Source: Amyelois transitella (lineage: Eukaryota > Arthropoda > Insecta > Lepidoptera > Pyralidae). Taken from it: DNA of 64,000 nt. Below the pieces are notes generated by a model that saw nothing but the letters and a program-made list of their open reading frames with translations, ran no database searches and was not told the DNA's origin. The DNA lies in NCBI RefSeq assembly GCF_032362555.1, contig NC_083529.1, forward strand, positions 1,612,001 through 1,676,000, given 5' to 3'. The translations under genes were made by a program, and so were the position numbers. Shown piece by piece: positions 1 through 9,161 of this stretch (position 1 is its first letter; the number at the start of each line of letters is the position of its first letter).

Positions 1-144
1 CATTATCCTTACACAGACCCGTTTATGGACAGTCAAGAGATTGATCTTTCCATTCTGTCACAAGCCGAACAAGATTTGATTGAACATTGCGAGTTGAACT
101 GGCATTATCCTCAACCCCCAGTCGTCAAGTTGCCCGAGAAGTGA
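1..144 (+). CDS. 3' end of an unidentified protein-coding gene (partial)
   Basis: Frame 1 is open from the window edge and reads 47 codons to a TGA at 142-144. The peptide is acidic with a proline-rich finish (it ends PPVVKLPEK), and the composition looks like real coding sequence: a balanced set of residues and no low-complexity run. An ATTAAA poly(A)-signal variant lies at 174-179, about 30 bases after the stop, and the sequence beyond turns AT-rich, which fits the last exon of a rightward gene. I do not recognise the family from this tail. It could also be a chance open frame, but 47 codons at an edge with an adjacent poly(A)-like signal favours a real terminal exon. Confidence 0.5.
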   Translation, partial: HYPYTDPFMDSQEIDLSILSQAEQDLIEHCELNWHYPQPPVVKLPEK

Positions 145-938
145 ATTATTTGAAGAATAATTTATTGATATTGATTAAAGTTTTGCATTTCGCATCGACA
201 TGCTGAGAAGCACCCAATTTCGGAGCGGCTTCGGCGTACAACGCCATCTAGTGTTCATAGTGTTAAATCCTCGATGGATTTATGGACATTTTGTGAGTTG
301 TGATTTGTAGAGGTTCTTTTACATATTTGATGTTGTATAATACGAAATTTGGAATATTTTGAATGAAATTTATGAAAATTCACTAGACCTTTTCCCAGTA
401 AAGTTGGTCGTTCCCAGTAAATTGTTCAACTTTCTTGATTCTTGTTAGAAATTTTCAAAGTACATATAATATTTCAGAGTAGATAGTGTCAGGAGATTGT
501 GCTTGTACGTACAGTTTGCAAAAGTACAAAATGTTAATTATAATGTCTTCTTATAAAAAAATTGTTAAGTAGATTTTGCTCAGTAAGCGTTTTGGTCCTT
601 CGTAAGAATTAGAGAAACCTCTTTTATAAATTGATTTGTATACTTATAAGAAGAGCACGGGAGATTTGAACTAAGATTTTATACCTTTTCTAATGTTAAA
701 AGTAAGAAATTATAGAAAAAATTTATCTAATAAATTATTTGTTATAAAAAATTAAGGTTTTTTTACTTGCACTATAATTATTCCATTACCTCTGTAGTAG
801 GTATATTTATATACTATATACTATATATATTTATATACCTACCCTACATATATTACAAAATTAGGGTACTGTAATGATGAGTGTGCAGAAAAAGCAAGAT
901 TACCAGCGAGTTAAAAAAAAATAAAACGAATTACAAAA
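145..938. other. 3' UTR then AT-rich intergenic DNA
   Basis: The first part is the probable 3' UTR of the gene ending at 144. The rest is AT-rich with a TATA-type microsatellite near 800-840. I see no gene or recognisable repeat. Confidence 0.5.
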
Positions 939-1057
939 AGCCAACATCACGTGGTGTTCCTAGGCGGTCACCCATCCAAGTACTGACCGCGCCCGACGTT
1001 GCTTAACTTCGGTAATCGGACGAGAACCAGTGTTTTCAACGTGGTATGGACGTTGGC
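939..1057 (-). rRNA. 5S: 5S rRNA gene, divergent copy
   Basis: The 119-nt match to the other three 5S genes of the window is complete, including the internal pol III control region, and a T run follows on the transcribed strand (AAAAA at 935-939 on the plus strand). It differs from the majority sequence at four positions, against zero or one for the others. It is not linked to a U2 gene and its flanks differ from those of the other copies. It may be a functional variant or a decaying copy. 5S rRNA is part of the large ribosomal subunit. Confidence 0.9.
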
Positions 1058-1578
1058 GAGAGGATCTTTGAATTAAGGAATCAAATTATACAAATAAAAG
1101 AACGGAAAACAACGAAAAACGCAATATTTCTGGCCTACAATTTGTAAGTTAATTTAAGGTATCAAATTAAAAGAAATCTGAAAAAAAATTTACATACAGC
1201 TACTTTACGTATAAGCTTTATTTGAATTTCTTAATTATAAAAATACAGGCAGCATTTTACCCTATGTCCTTTTCCGGAGTCATTAAAACTTAAACCTATA
1301 CTATAGGTACGAAAATTTCAAGAAGATTGGTTTAGGACATAACGCGTGAAGAGACAACAAACAAAAGTAAAATATGTACTTTGGCATTTTTTAAGATCTA
1401 CTTAATAGTTAATCTTTTGAAAATTAAATACTTATTAAATATTTGCTTATTTCATTTTATAAAGTAGTTGACATAAGTATGTAGGTACCTACCAACATTA
1501 TTTGTACAAACATTTTATTGCAAGTTGCAAGGCTGGGCGTCTTTACTCTCCTTTAGGCGTTTGGCCCAATTTCGGCCT
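1058..1578. other. AT-rich spacer without recognised features
   Basis: There is no convincing ORF, RNA gene or repeat. The stretch is AT-rich up to the insertion site of the next SINE. Confidence 0.5.
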
Positions 1579-1589
1579 GGGCACTGTAT

Positions 1590-1858
1590 ACATACATACA
1601 TAGATATGGTCACGTCTGTATCCCTTGTGGGGTACACAGAGCCATCATTCTTGAAAAGACTGATCGACCACGTTCAGCTATTTGGCTTAATGATAGAATT
1701 GAGATTCACCTAGGGGCAGGTTGCTAGCCCGTCGCCTAAAATAAATTTCTCAAATTTGTAAGCCTATCCCTTAGTCGCCTTTTACGACATACATGCGAAA
1801 GAGATGGAGCGGTCCTATTCTGTTTTGTATTGGTGCCAGAAACCACACGGCACACCAC
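1590..1858 (-). mobile_element. SINE-like family A, full-length copy with target duplication
   Basis: The reverse-strand element starts with the family head (GCCGTGTGGTTYC) near 1855 and ends in a CATA/TATG tail at 1590. An 11-bp direct repeat, GGGCACTGTAT, flanks it at 1579-1589 and 1859-1869. That is a target-site duplication of the kind LINE machinery makes. No tRNA-like head is visible. This is the best-bounded copy in the left part of the window. Confidence 0.85.
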
Positions 1859-1878
1859 GGGCACTGTATGTATACCTA

Positions 1879-2031
1879 AAAATCATGAAGCGAAGGAAGT
1901 ATGCAGAGATCGTGGCACGTGGAAAGAGGTAGTCTCTGCCTACCTCTTCCTCTACTCTCTACTCTACTACTACTACTATCGCCTACCCTCTCTTTCCCGG
2001 GGAAAGAGGCGTGATTTTATGTATGTATGTA
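1879..2031 (+). mobile_element. RTE LINE 3' fragment
   Basis: It matches the last part of the LINE at 2587-3377 (GAAGCGAAGGAAGTATGCAG to the GGCGTGATTTTATG end and TATG repeats). A CTCTACT/CTA simple-repeat expansion sits inside it near 1945-1980. Confidence 0.8.
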
Positions 2032-2586
2032 CTAGAGACGTGTATGGCCCCTATCATAGTCTTTGCTATTCGCAAATTTTCTACATGACACTCCCAAAAT
2101 AATGCACCTCGAAATATTATTATTATTTCCTACGCCTCAGCTGGCAAAGGATGTTTGACGTCTTATATTAAGTGACCATCCTGGTATATACATATTTTAA
2201 AAGAATAAATGAATTAGAATTATAACAGCTACGATGTTTGAGAGATCATATTTTGGCGTATCTATACTTTTATGTTACTGACATAATATCCTCGTGTGAA
2301 CACATATTCAAAACGTTATGAAATATGTTATTTGCAAAAGTGGACTGTTTTCTTGTCAGAAAAGTTTTTGACATCTTTTATTATGTAAGTATTCTAAGGT
2401 ATAGGCTTATAAACTTGAGATTATTCTTTTAGGCGATCGGATAGCAACCTGTCCCTATTTGAATATCAATTCCATCATAAAGACACAAAGCTCTATAACC
2501 TAATATCAATTCAAAAATAATGTATTAGGGACTTGATAACATAGCCCGACGATTTCAGATGATTATTTGTAGAATTGATTTTATAA
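2032..2586. other. AT-rich spacer
   Basis: I see nothing convincing here. A short degenerate stretch near 2425-2490 resembles the middle of SINE-like family A. Confidence 0.4.
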
Positions 2587-3377
2587 AAAAAAAAAAAAGG
2601 AAAGAGAAAGGAATGAAAGTGAACGTAAGTAAAACTAAAACACTGGTTTTTGAAATGGAGAAAGAAATGACAGCATGTAATATTTTGATTGGAGGAGAAA
2701 AAGTGGAGCAAGTGAAAGAGTTTGTATATCTAGGATCAAAGTTTACATCAGATGGCAAGTATGATAGTGATATTGAAAGGAGAGTGAACGCGGGGAACAT
2801 GGTGAATGGAGCTTTGCATGCCTTTATGAGCAGTCAGAAACTATCCAAAAAGGCTCGACTGGCTGTGCACAGGGGCGTGTTGGTCCCGACATTAATGTAT
2901 GGGAGTGAAAGTTGGGTATGGCAAAAGAAACATGAAAGCAGAATAAATGCAGTGGAAATGAGAGCGTTAAGGAGTATGATGGGTGTGAAATTGAGTGACA
3001 GGATAAGGAACAGCGTGATAAGGGAATGTTGTGATGTGAAAGAAGATGTAGTTACAGGAATAGAAAAGGGTATGTTAAGATGGTTCGGTCATGTGGAGAG
3101 GATGAATGAAAGCAGGTTGACTAAGCAGATATACAAGGAGAGTGTGGAGGGAAAGGTCGGAGTGGGAAGACCTAGACGAACGTATCTTGATCAAATTAAG
3201 GACGTCCTGGTAAAGGGTCAGGTCAAAAGTACCCGAAACCGCCGAGCTTGTATGAAGAGAGTTATGAATGTGGACGAAGCGAAAGAAGTATGCAGAGATC
3301 GTGGCAAGTGGAAAGAGGTAGTCTCTGCCTACCCCTCCGGGAAAGAGGCGTGATTTTATGTATGTATGTATGTATGT
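2587..3377 (+). mobile_element. 5'-truncated RTE-clade LINE with intact 3' end
   Basis: The fragment runs from an A-rich tract at 2585-2598 to a terminal (TATG)n tail at 3360-3377. The open frame inside encodes the C-terminal part of an RTE-type reverse transcriptase protein. Several shorter 3' fragments of the same LINE lie elsewhere in the window: 1879-2031, 13331-13457, 35185-35262, 35325-35465, 38617-38790, 44905-45040, 46368-46491, 46905-47000, 48738-48872, 55790-55945 and 57395-57570. Truncation at the 5' end is normal for LINE insertions. Confidence 0.85.
2613..3353 (+). pseudogene. RTE reverse transcriptase C-terminal part (LINE remnant)
   Basis: The frame is open from the ATG at 2613 to the TGA at 3353. 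It begins in the segment after the catalytic core of the reverse transcriptase (KVNVSKTKTLVF, then FVYLGSKFTSDGKYDSDI), which is characteristic of RTE/BovB-like LINEs. The C-terminal tail follows (MLRWFGHVERM, GRPRRTYLDQI, KEVCRDRGKWKEVV). The endonuclease and the catalytic reverse transcriptase palm are absent, so this cannot be an active protein. The open frame of nearly 250 codons suggests a fairly recent insertion rather than host use. Bases after the stop pass straight into the LINE tail. Confidence 0.85.
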
Positions 3378-3636
3378 TGATTTTATATTATCTGGCGACA
3401 AATTTACTATTTGGCGGGTAAACCTTATTTATTTTAAAATGTTAATGAATTAAATTGGCGATAACTAAATTATATTATAAATAGTAGATATAGTAGACTA
3501 CACTAGCAAAATGTAATTCATTAATGTAATGGAACTAATTTAAAGTATGTATGTACTGTGCTTCAATAGCAAAATACTATGATCGATAAACATCATTAGA
3601 CGGGCAAATATGCTAATGACAAATACAAGATTTTAA

Positions 3637-3800
3637 GAGGGGGACGGCGCGTACGCAGTCCCCACTACCAAAAATTACGCGTCCGAGTTATCCACATTAG
3701 GGATAATCGCAAGGGTCAACCCAACCGCAGTGCAATGGGAGGGCCTCGCCCTGGGGGAACCGCCTTCTTGATCACGGTATCCCCTACGCCAGGTAAGTAT
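3637..3800 (-). ncRNA. U1: U1 snRNA gene, copy 1
   Basis: Read on the minus strand the gene starts with ATACTTACCTG, the 5' splice-site recognition sequence of U1, at 3800. It has the U1 stem-loops and an Sm-binding site AATTTTTGG, and it ends after about 164 nt in a GC-rich terminal stem. U1 forms the U1 snRNP, which recognises 5' splice sites of nuclear pre-mRNA. A promoter motif shared with the U2 genes lies at 3826-3848. Confidence 0.97.
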
Positions 3801-3825
3801 GCTTTGTCAACCCGCCGCCCGAGTC

Positions 3826-3848
3826 GTCGTTCACAGCGAAAAAATCTC
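3826..3848 (-). promoter_or_regulatory. snRNA proximal promoter motif of U1 copy 1
   Basis: On the minus strand this reads GAGATTTTTT-C-GCTGTGAACGAC, at -48 to -26 from the U1 start. The same motif stands at the same distance before all U1 and U2 genes here, so it is probably the PSE that binds SNAPc. The exact family consensus was not checked. Confidence 0.75.
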
Positions 3849-3926
3849 CATAGCGTGAATCAGAAACCGAGTAAACAGAATAGCGTCATCTGTGGTGATG
3901 CTGTGAAACTACAAAATAAAAAGCGC

Positions 3927-4620
3927 TGTTGTAAATTACATTATATGACGAAGACTGTAGAATGTAAAATTGTTCTCAGATTCTCCAATAGGTGGTGGGA
4001 TTGTGAACTTGCTCTGAAACATTAATAACGAAGCCAGCCAAGTTCATCAAACTAAGCGATTTAAAAAAGCACAATGAAAATCACATTTTTATAGCTGAAA
4101 GTTGAAAAAAGCTAACAAGCAAAGAAATGAGATTTTCGCCACATTGATACAGTCGCAAAAATTATATAAGAGAAAATAGCTCAATAAGCCCAGCTGTCCT
4201 TAGGAGAACTAACCTCTTGAACCAACTCTGAGCTTGGTTAAAACTGATGTGGAATGGTGTTCAAAGAAGCAGTCTTCAGATACGTCAAAATATGTATACC
4301 GCCATTTATACCCCTGTCTGTAAACAAAATACAAGAAAGATGATGTAATGAATCTGTTATTATAATTTGATATGTTTAGTATCATCATTAAGTTTATATT
4401 TTATTAATAATTTACACAAACCAATGCCTATCTAAAAATTTCCAGTCGTGGGCCTACTGGAAGAAATTTCTCTTGAAATAATTAGTGCAGCTTGTACTAA
4501 ATTTATTTTTGGTTTAAATTCAATTTTTTATTTGATGTACATAAATATATAAATAAAAAATACTATTGTTTAATAAGTATTTATAGCAAAAATATATTAT
4601 TATTATATATTATATTATAA
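3927..4620. other. Spacer with a degenerate copy of the U2-5S spacer
   Basis: Positions about 4030-4230 (ATCAAACTAAGCGATTTAAA through to AACCTCTTG) resemble the spacer at 5620-5815 and its inverted counterpart near 12180-12365, with many changes. The rest is AT-rich with no gene seen. Confidence 0.6.
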
Positions 4621-5132
4621 CTCGCTGGTTTCGGGTAGGAATTCTGAAAATATATCTGTAAAAATTTCAGTTCAGACAGAAGGAAAAAGTCAGAACTAGA
4701 AGTTTTGTATATAGTCTTAAATAACTATTTCGGTAATAACATTGTGAATAAATAAATGTATAAGTATTGTTTCAAGTTAAGCATCTTTGGCAAAGAAAGA
4801 AAAAGCATGCTTTGGTAAATTACCTACTTCTAGGGTTTCTTTAACTGTTACCAACGAGGTAGCGTGGGTTTCTAGTTTACACTCGCGGAGTCTTGTAGTT
4901 CAATTCAAACGCGGTAGATGTCGCTACTATATGCACAACATGATCGCACGCATGGTTTTTTTTGGAATAAATTAAACTTGAAAAGCTATATAATTGAAAA
5001 ATAGACAATTTCTGTCATTAATTTCTATGATTTTGTTTGCCATTTAGCTGATATGAAACTGTTTGTCCACAATAGTCAGATTTCCGATAGATGTCGCCAC
5101 TAATAAACAACGTATTGCAACAACTCGCTAGA

Positions 5133-5155
5133 GAGATTTTTTGGCTGAGAATGAC
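5133..5155 (+). promoter_or_regulatory. snRNA proximal promoter motif of U2 copy 1
   Basis: GAGATTTTTTG-GCTGAGAATGAC lies at -48 to -26 from the U2 start, matching the U1 promoters in sequence and distance. Confidence 0.75.
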
Positions 5156-5180
5156 ATCGCCTCAGCCGCTTCCTGAAGTT

Positions 5181-5367
5181 ATCGCTTCTCGGCCTTTTGG
5201 CTAAGATCAAAGTGTAGTATCTGTTCTTTTCAGCTTAATATCTGAAAGTTCCCCCACCGGGGGACCAGTATATTAAACTGATTTTTGTAAACCGACGGGA
5301 TGTTCGGGGCTCGCTCCACTCCCGTCACGGGTCGGCCCGGCATTGCAGTGCCGCCGGGATCGGCCCA
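5181..5367 (+). ncRNA. U2: U2 snRNA gene, copy 1
   Basis: The 187-nt sequence begins ATCGCTTCTCGGCCTTTTGG and carries the branch-point recognition GTAGTA, an Sm-type GATTTTTG site at about 5280-5287, and the 3' stem-loops ending GGGATCGGCCCA. U2 pairs with the intron branch point in the spliceosome. It faces the 5S gene at 5874 tail-to-tail. This copy keeps the complementary bases of the 3' stems. Confidence 0.97.
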
Positions 5368-5873
5368 CATTAACTCTTTGAAAACACTTCAAACCTTAAA
5401 GTATAGTAAAAGGGGTCTCCGTTTAGGTATATTGGTTCAACTACAATACAACAACTTTCCACTTACTTACTCTAGGCCCAGTAAAATTAATATAAGTAGC
5501 GCATATAATTGCTACGTCATTGCTCAATAAATGTATTTCTAGCTAATACAATGAATTCCAAATAATCTTTTTCTATAATGTACAATATTCAGTACGGACC
5601 AAAATGAAGCGAGCCCAGTTGAATATATCAAACTAAGCGATTTAAAAAAGCACACGGAATAAGTATAGTTTGAAAAACATTTTGTTATAGCTGAAAGTTG
5701 ATAATAGCAAACAAGCAAAAACATTGATTCAGTCGAAAAAAAATTATTAGAGAAGAAAAGCCAAATAAGCTCAACTGTCTCTGTCTTGAGGGGAAAACAA
5801 ACCTCTTGCGACTTCTATAAAAAGGAACTTTAAAAGTATTGATTGGAAAATAATACTTTCCGCCCTGGCAAAA

Positions 5874-5992
5874 AGCCAACATCACGTGGTGTTCCCAGGC
5901 GGTCACCCATCCAAGTACTGACCACGCCCGACGTTGCTTAACTTCGGTGATCGGACGAGAACCGGTGTTTTCAACGTGGTATGGACGTTAGC
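5874..5992 (-). rRNA. 5S: 5S rRNA gene at the inverted-repeat edge
   Basis: This is a 119-nt 5S gene with one visible change from the majority sequence, at the third base (GCTAACG instead of GCCAACG). It lies at the inner end of the left inverted-repeat arm, so its upstream flank is unrelated to the flank of its counterpart at 12007, including the TATA-like ATAAATTAAAACC there. It may be poorly transcribed or silent. Confidence 0.95.
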
Positions 5993-6330
5993 AATAGAAG
6001 TGTTAAAATTGAGAATCACTATTGTATTTCTTCACTCCTTAAGGGGGCGATAGGGGTGTTAAATTTTCCAATGAATTAGTGCTGAGTCATAATTTATTTT
6101 TCTTTTACCGTCGATGTCCCTGTAATAGAAAATTGTAGCGTAGATTATTATCCGCTCGTCAGATGTTGCAGCAAAATCGTAAGTAAACTTTTCCCCCTTT
6201 TTCTCTTAAAAGGAGCAACGTAATGAATAGTCACAATACTCTAAGTATTGACATGGCATGATTGTTTTAATGGAATCAAATAAGGTAGGTGTTCATAGGT
6301 TTTTCTATTCAAGTTCTATACAAAGTTTTA

Positions 6331-6494
6331 AAGGGGGACGGCGCGTACGCAGTCCCCACTACCAAAAATTACGCGTCCGAGTTATCCACATTAGGGATAA
6401 TCGCAAGGGTCAACCCAACCGCAGTGCAATGGGAGGGCCTCGCCCTGGGGGAACCGCCTTCTTGATCACGGTATCCCCTACGCCAGGTAAGTAT
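6331..6494 (-). ncRNA. U1: U1 snRNA gene, copy 2
   Basis: The 164-nt body appears identical to copy 1: 5' end ATACTTACCTG at 6494, Sm site AATTTTTGG, and the terminal GC-rich stem. The shared promoter motif is at 6520-6542. Identity of body and upstream region suggests recent duplication or gene conversion, and both copies look functional. Confidence 0.97.
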
Positions 6495-6519
6495 GCTTTG
6501 TCAACCCGCCGCCCGAGTC

Positions 6520-6542
6520 GTCATTCACAGCTAAAAAATCTC
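6520..6542 (-). promoter_or_regulatory. snRNA proximal promoter motif of U1 copy 2
   Basis: On the minus strand GAGATTTTTTA-GCTGTGAATGAC lies at -48 to -26 from the U1 start. Confidence 0.75.
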
Positions 6543-6958
6543 CATAGCGTGAATCAGAAACCAAGTAAACAGAATAGCGTCATCTGTAGTGGTGCTGTGA
6601 AACTACAAACAAAAATAAAAAGCACTTAAATTCTCCACTAGAATTTTGGGCACGATTAATTAGAAGGTAGGGAAGGACAAAAAAAGGTTACCCGTGCATT
6701 TGAATTGAACTGGCTCTTCAAATTGCAATTTCAGAATCGTTTATGATCGAAGCTGTAATTGAAGTCGAAGATGGCCAAATAGCGGGAAACCCTTGACGGT
6801 TTATTTATGTAGTACACAATACAATTTCGTGACGAGGAACGGTGTTTAGGAACTTATAATCATGCAACGTTTGAAGATAGATGAAAAATTTGAAAATACA
6901 ACAATTTTGAAAATAGCTTTCCACGCAAGTCCAAACAAAGTTCTGAGTAAAATTGTCT

Positions 6959-7010
6959 GTTTTCGATTTTTTCCAAGCATGCGGGATCATGCTTGGAAAA
7001 AATCGAAAAC
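6959..7010. repeat. Perfect hairpin, 23-bp arms
   Basis: The arm starting GTTTTCGATT and ending AAGCATG at 6981 is perfectly complementary to 6988-7010, with a 6-base CGGGAT loop. Nothing around it identifies an element. It may be a microRNA-like fold-back or the tip of a transposon inverted repeat. Confidence 0.8.
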
Positions 7011-7063
7011 TTTGAGTGAGCACCTATTTGCCAGACTTGTATGATTGGTTCTTTCTTATTTAA

Positions 7064-7159
7064 TTAAAATCATAACGTTTTCTTTCATCCATTACTATTT
7101 TTTTACTTTTAACTATCTAGGTGTAGGCCACACAGGCCACTCCTTCCTTTATAAACATA
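7064..7159. repeat. Direct duplication, first copy (pairs with 7312-7399)
   Basis: A block of about 90 bp, ATTAAAATCATAACG to CTTTATAAACATA, is repeated at 7312-7399 with few changes and one small ACAGGCCAC insertion. A SINE-like family A fragment lies between the copies. Confidence 0.8.
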
Positions 7160-7286
7160 CATACATACATATTATCACGTCTATATCCCTTGCGGGTTAG
7201 ACAGAGCCAACAGTCTTGAAAAGACTGATAGGCCACGTTCAGTTATTTGGCTAAATGATAGAATTGAGATTCAAATAGTGACAGGT
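7158..7286 (-). mobile_element. SINE-like family A fragment
   Basis: The CATA tail and 3' half of the family are present (TCTATATCCCTTGCGGG, GACAGAGCCAACAGTC, to AATAGTGACAGG). The 5' half is missing. Confidence 0.8.
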
Positions 7287-7450
7287 AAATAAACAGGTAA
7301 TAAACATAGCCATTAAAATCATAACGTTTTCTTTCATCCATTACTATTTTTTGACTTTTAATTATCTAGGTGTAGGCCACTCCTTCCTTTATAAACATAG
7401 CCATCAATAGCAAAATGTTCTTCGATAAAGAGTATTCCAAAGAGTTAATA

Positions 7451-7637
7451 TGGGCCGATCCCGGCGGCACTGCAATGCCGGGCCGACCCGTGACGGGAGT
7501 GGAGCGAGCTCCGAACATCCCGTCGGTTTACAAAAATCAGTTTAATATACTGGTCCCCCGGTGGGGGAACTTTCAGATATTAAGCTGAAAAGAACAGATA
7601 CTACACTTTGATCTTAGCCAAAAGGCCGAGAAGCGAT
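7451..7637 (-). ncRNA. U2: U2 snRNA gene, copy 2
   Basis: This is a full 187-nt U2 on the minus strand (5' end at 7637) with the branch-point recognition and Sm-type sites. It differs from copy 1 by about one base in the 3' part (GAGCTCCG on the plus strand against GAGCCCCG). It is head-to-head with the 5S gene at 7846, 208 bp apart. Confidence 0.96.
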
Positions 7638-7662
7638 AACCAAAGGGAGCGACTGAGGCGAG

Positions 7663-7685
7663 GTCATTCTCAGCCAAAATATCTC
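7663..7685 (-). promoter_or_regulatory. snRNA proximal promoter motif of U2 copy 2
   Basis: On the minus strand GAGATATTTTG-GCTGAGAATGAC lies at -48 to -26 from the U2 start, inside the 208-bp region shared with the divergent 5S gene. Confidence 0.75.
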
Positions 7686-7845
7686 TCTTGCGCGTAGTTG
7701 CGATACATTGTTTATTGGTGGCGACATCTATCGGGAAATGAACTTTTACAGACAAATAATTTTATATCAGAATATGGTATTTTCATATTATTATAATGTC
7801 TTGCTATTTGTGCACCAAGTTATCGTATAAATTAAAACCTCTGTC

Positions 7846-7964
7846 GCCAACGTCCATACCACGTTGAAAACACCGGTTCTCGTCCGATCACCGAAGTTAA
7901 GCAACGTCGGGCGTGGTCAGTACTTGGATGGGTGACCGCCTGGGAACACCACGTGATGTTGGCT
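7846..7964 (+). rRNA. 5S: 5S rRNA gene, majority sequence
   Basis: A complete 119-nt 5S gene (GCCAACGTCCATACCACG to GATGTTGGCT) is followed by a T run at 7964-7968, the pol III terminator. A TATA-like TATAAAT lies about 20 bp upstream, where insect 5S genes often carry a TATA-type element. It is divergent from U2 copy 2, and the whole U2-5S unit is repeated at 11614-12125. Confidence 0.97.
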
Positions 7965-8121
7965 TTTTGCAATACTTTTACAGTTCCAATTTTTCCTCGC
8001 TTTACTGAGACCAAATATTTATATTTTTTTCCATAGGAAGAAGGAGGTAGATGCGTATAATTTCCATTTTCTGTTAAGACCGCTACATGACGTACACTAA
8101 AATGTATTAGTTTATTGTATA

Positions 8122-8311
8122 CTAGCTGCGCACTGGGACTTCGCTCCTGTGAGAATTTCCGAATCGAAAGTAGGTACCCTATGTGTTGTTATTCCAGGTT
8201 CAGGTTTCTCATATTCTACTCGTATACAATAAAATCCGTTCAGATTTTGCTTGAACAGTAAACGCACACCGATCCTTACAAAATTTTCGGATTTATGTAT
8301 AATATGAGTAG
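8122..8311 (-). mobile_element. Degenerate Helitron (Lep1-like) remnant
   Basis: The minus-strand 3' end is a GC-rich stretch finishing GCGCAGCTAG (CTAG at 8122-8125). The other end, near 8290-8311, resembles the family start (TATAATATGAGTA). The middle is weakly conserved. Confidence 0.45.
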
Positions 8312-8680
8312 AAAGGATTACAAACGATATAGGATAGTTAGTATAGTAGTAGCTATTTATTCAGTTTATTTGTATGTATTCAAACGAATTTTCACAACTA
8401 CTCACAAATTAAAGGAATATGATTTATTCTGTGTGATCTGCAGGGCGACATCTAGCCAAATTTACCGGAATCATTCATTTTGATAATGTACTTTGTCGCA
8501 GGTAGATGGCGCGAATTCACCATACTACACAATGATGGCGCTACCTTGAGATTGTGGCATGCTAGGTCCTGGCGTATATGGCACTTACCTACTGCTTTTA
8601 TTTATGTACAACAACATAAAAATGGAACTGCAGTTACCCAAAAGGTTTGTGCTTTCTCGTACTTTTATTTACGAAATACA

Positions 8681-8875
8681 TAGGCGAAAGTTTGTGAGTA
8701 TGTCAGTATGGATGTTTGTTACTCTTTCACGCAATAACTACTGAATCGATTAAGATTAAATTTGGTGTGTAGGTAGCTAAAGACCCAGAATACCATATAG
8801 GCTATTATCCCGGAGTTCCCGCGAGATTGATTCGTAATTGATTTCCACGCAGACAAAGTCGCGGGCGGCCTCTAG
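8681..8875 (+). mobile_element. Non-autonomous Helitron, second family
   Basis: It contains GGCGAAAGTTTGTGAGTATG and GTTTGTTACTCTTTCACGC and ends GCGGGCGGCCTCTAG, the 3' CTAG terminus typical of Helitrons. Related copies are at 49056-49280 and 51939-52135. The 5' end is eroded. Confidence 0.75.
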
Positions 8876-9087
8876 TAACAAATATAGAAATATAGGTACT
8901 TAATAATGCATTTTAAATGAGTTCTTCCTAACATCCACTCTCAACTTTTCTGCAATTATTTTAGCTGTAAAAGATTAACATACCTACGTCTATTAATACA
9001 TATATACATATATTGAAGTTATTATCTAATTCCACGTTAACGTATCTATTGCGTAATTTCTTACGAAATTTCACCACGCTTACCATC

Positions 9088-9107
9088 GCCTCCGTGGCGC
9101 AATCGGC

Positions 9108-9144
<37 letters not shown>

Positions 9145-9161
9145 GAGCCCACCCGGGGGCG
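9088..9161 (+). tRNA. tRNA-Asn-GTT: tRNA-Asn(GTT)
   Basis: The 74-nt cloverleaf has acceptor GCCTCCG/CGGGGGC, anticodon loop CTGTTAA with GTT, T stem GGTGG/CCACC with loop TTCGAGC, and discriminator G. The A box TGGCGCAATCGG and B box GGTTCGAGC are present, and T-rich sequence follows. It decodes AAC and AAU. Confidence 0.96.

Larger units (their letters stand above)
3632..3926. repeat. U1 gene duplication unit (pairs with 6326-6625)
   Basis: About 290 bp covering the U1 gene and roughly 125 bp of its upstream region are repeated in direct orientation at 6326-6625. The U1 body appears identical in the two copies and the upstream part has only scattered changes. The similarity ends shortly after an ACAAAATAAAAAGC stretch. 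Confidence 0.85.
4621..5992 (+). repeat. Left arm of a 1.35-kb inverted duplication
   Basis: This arm is about 95% identical by eye to the reverse complement of 12007-13347. It contains U2 copy 1 (+) and a 5S gene (-). The inner end falls exactly at the 5' end of the 5S gene; the outer end is a CTCGCTGGTTTCGGG stretch that in the right arm continues into an RTE LINE fragment. About 6 kb separates the arms. Confidence 0.85.

Noticed and set aside
1525-1713. Short open frames within SINE-like family A copies
   Set aside because: The same peptides recur wherever the repeat occurs and carry no domain.
3735-4025. Open frame of 96 codons across U1 copy 1 and its promoter (repeated at 6258-6629)
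   Set aside because: It exists only because the U1 antisense strand happens to be open; the U1 gene explains the conservation.
5300-5530. Open frame over the U2 3' half
   Set aside because: The coding appearance comes from the GC-rich U2 stems.
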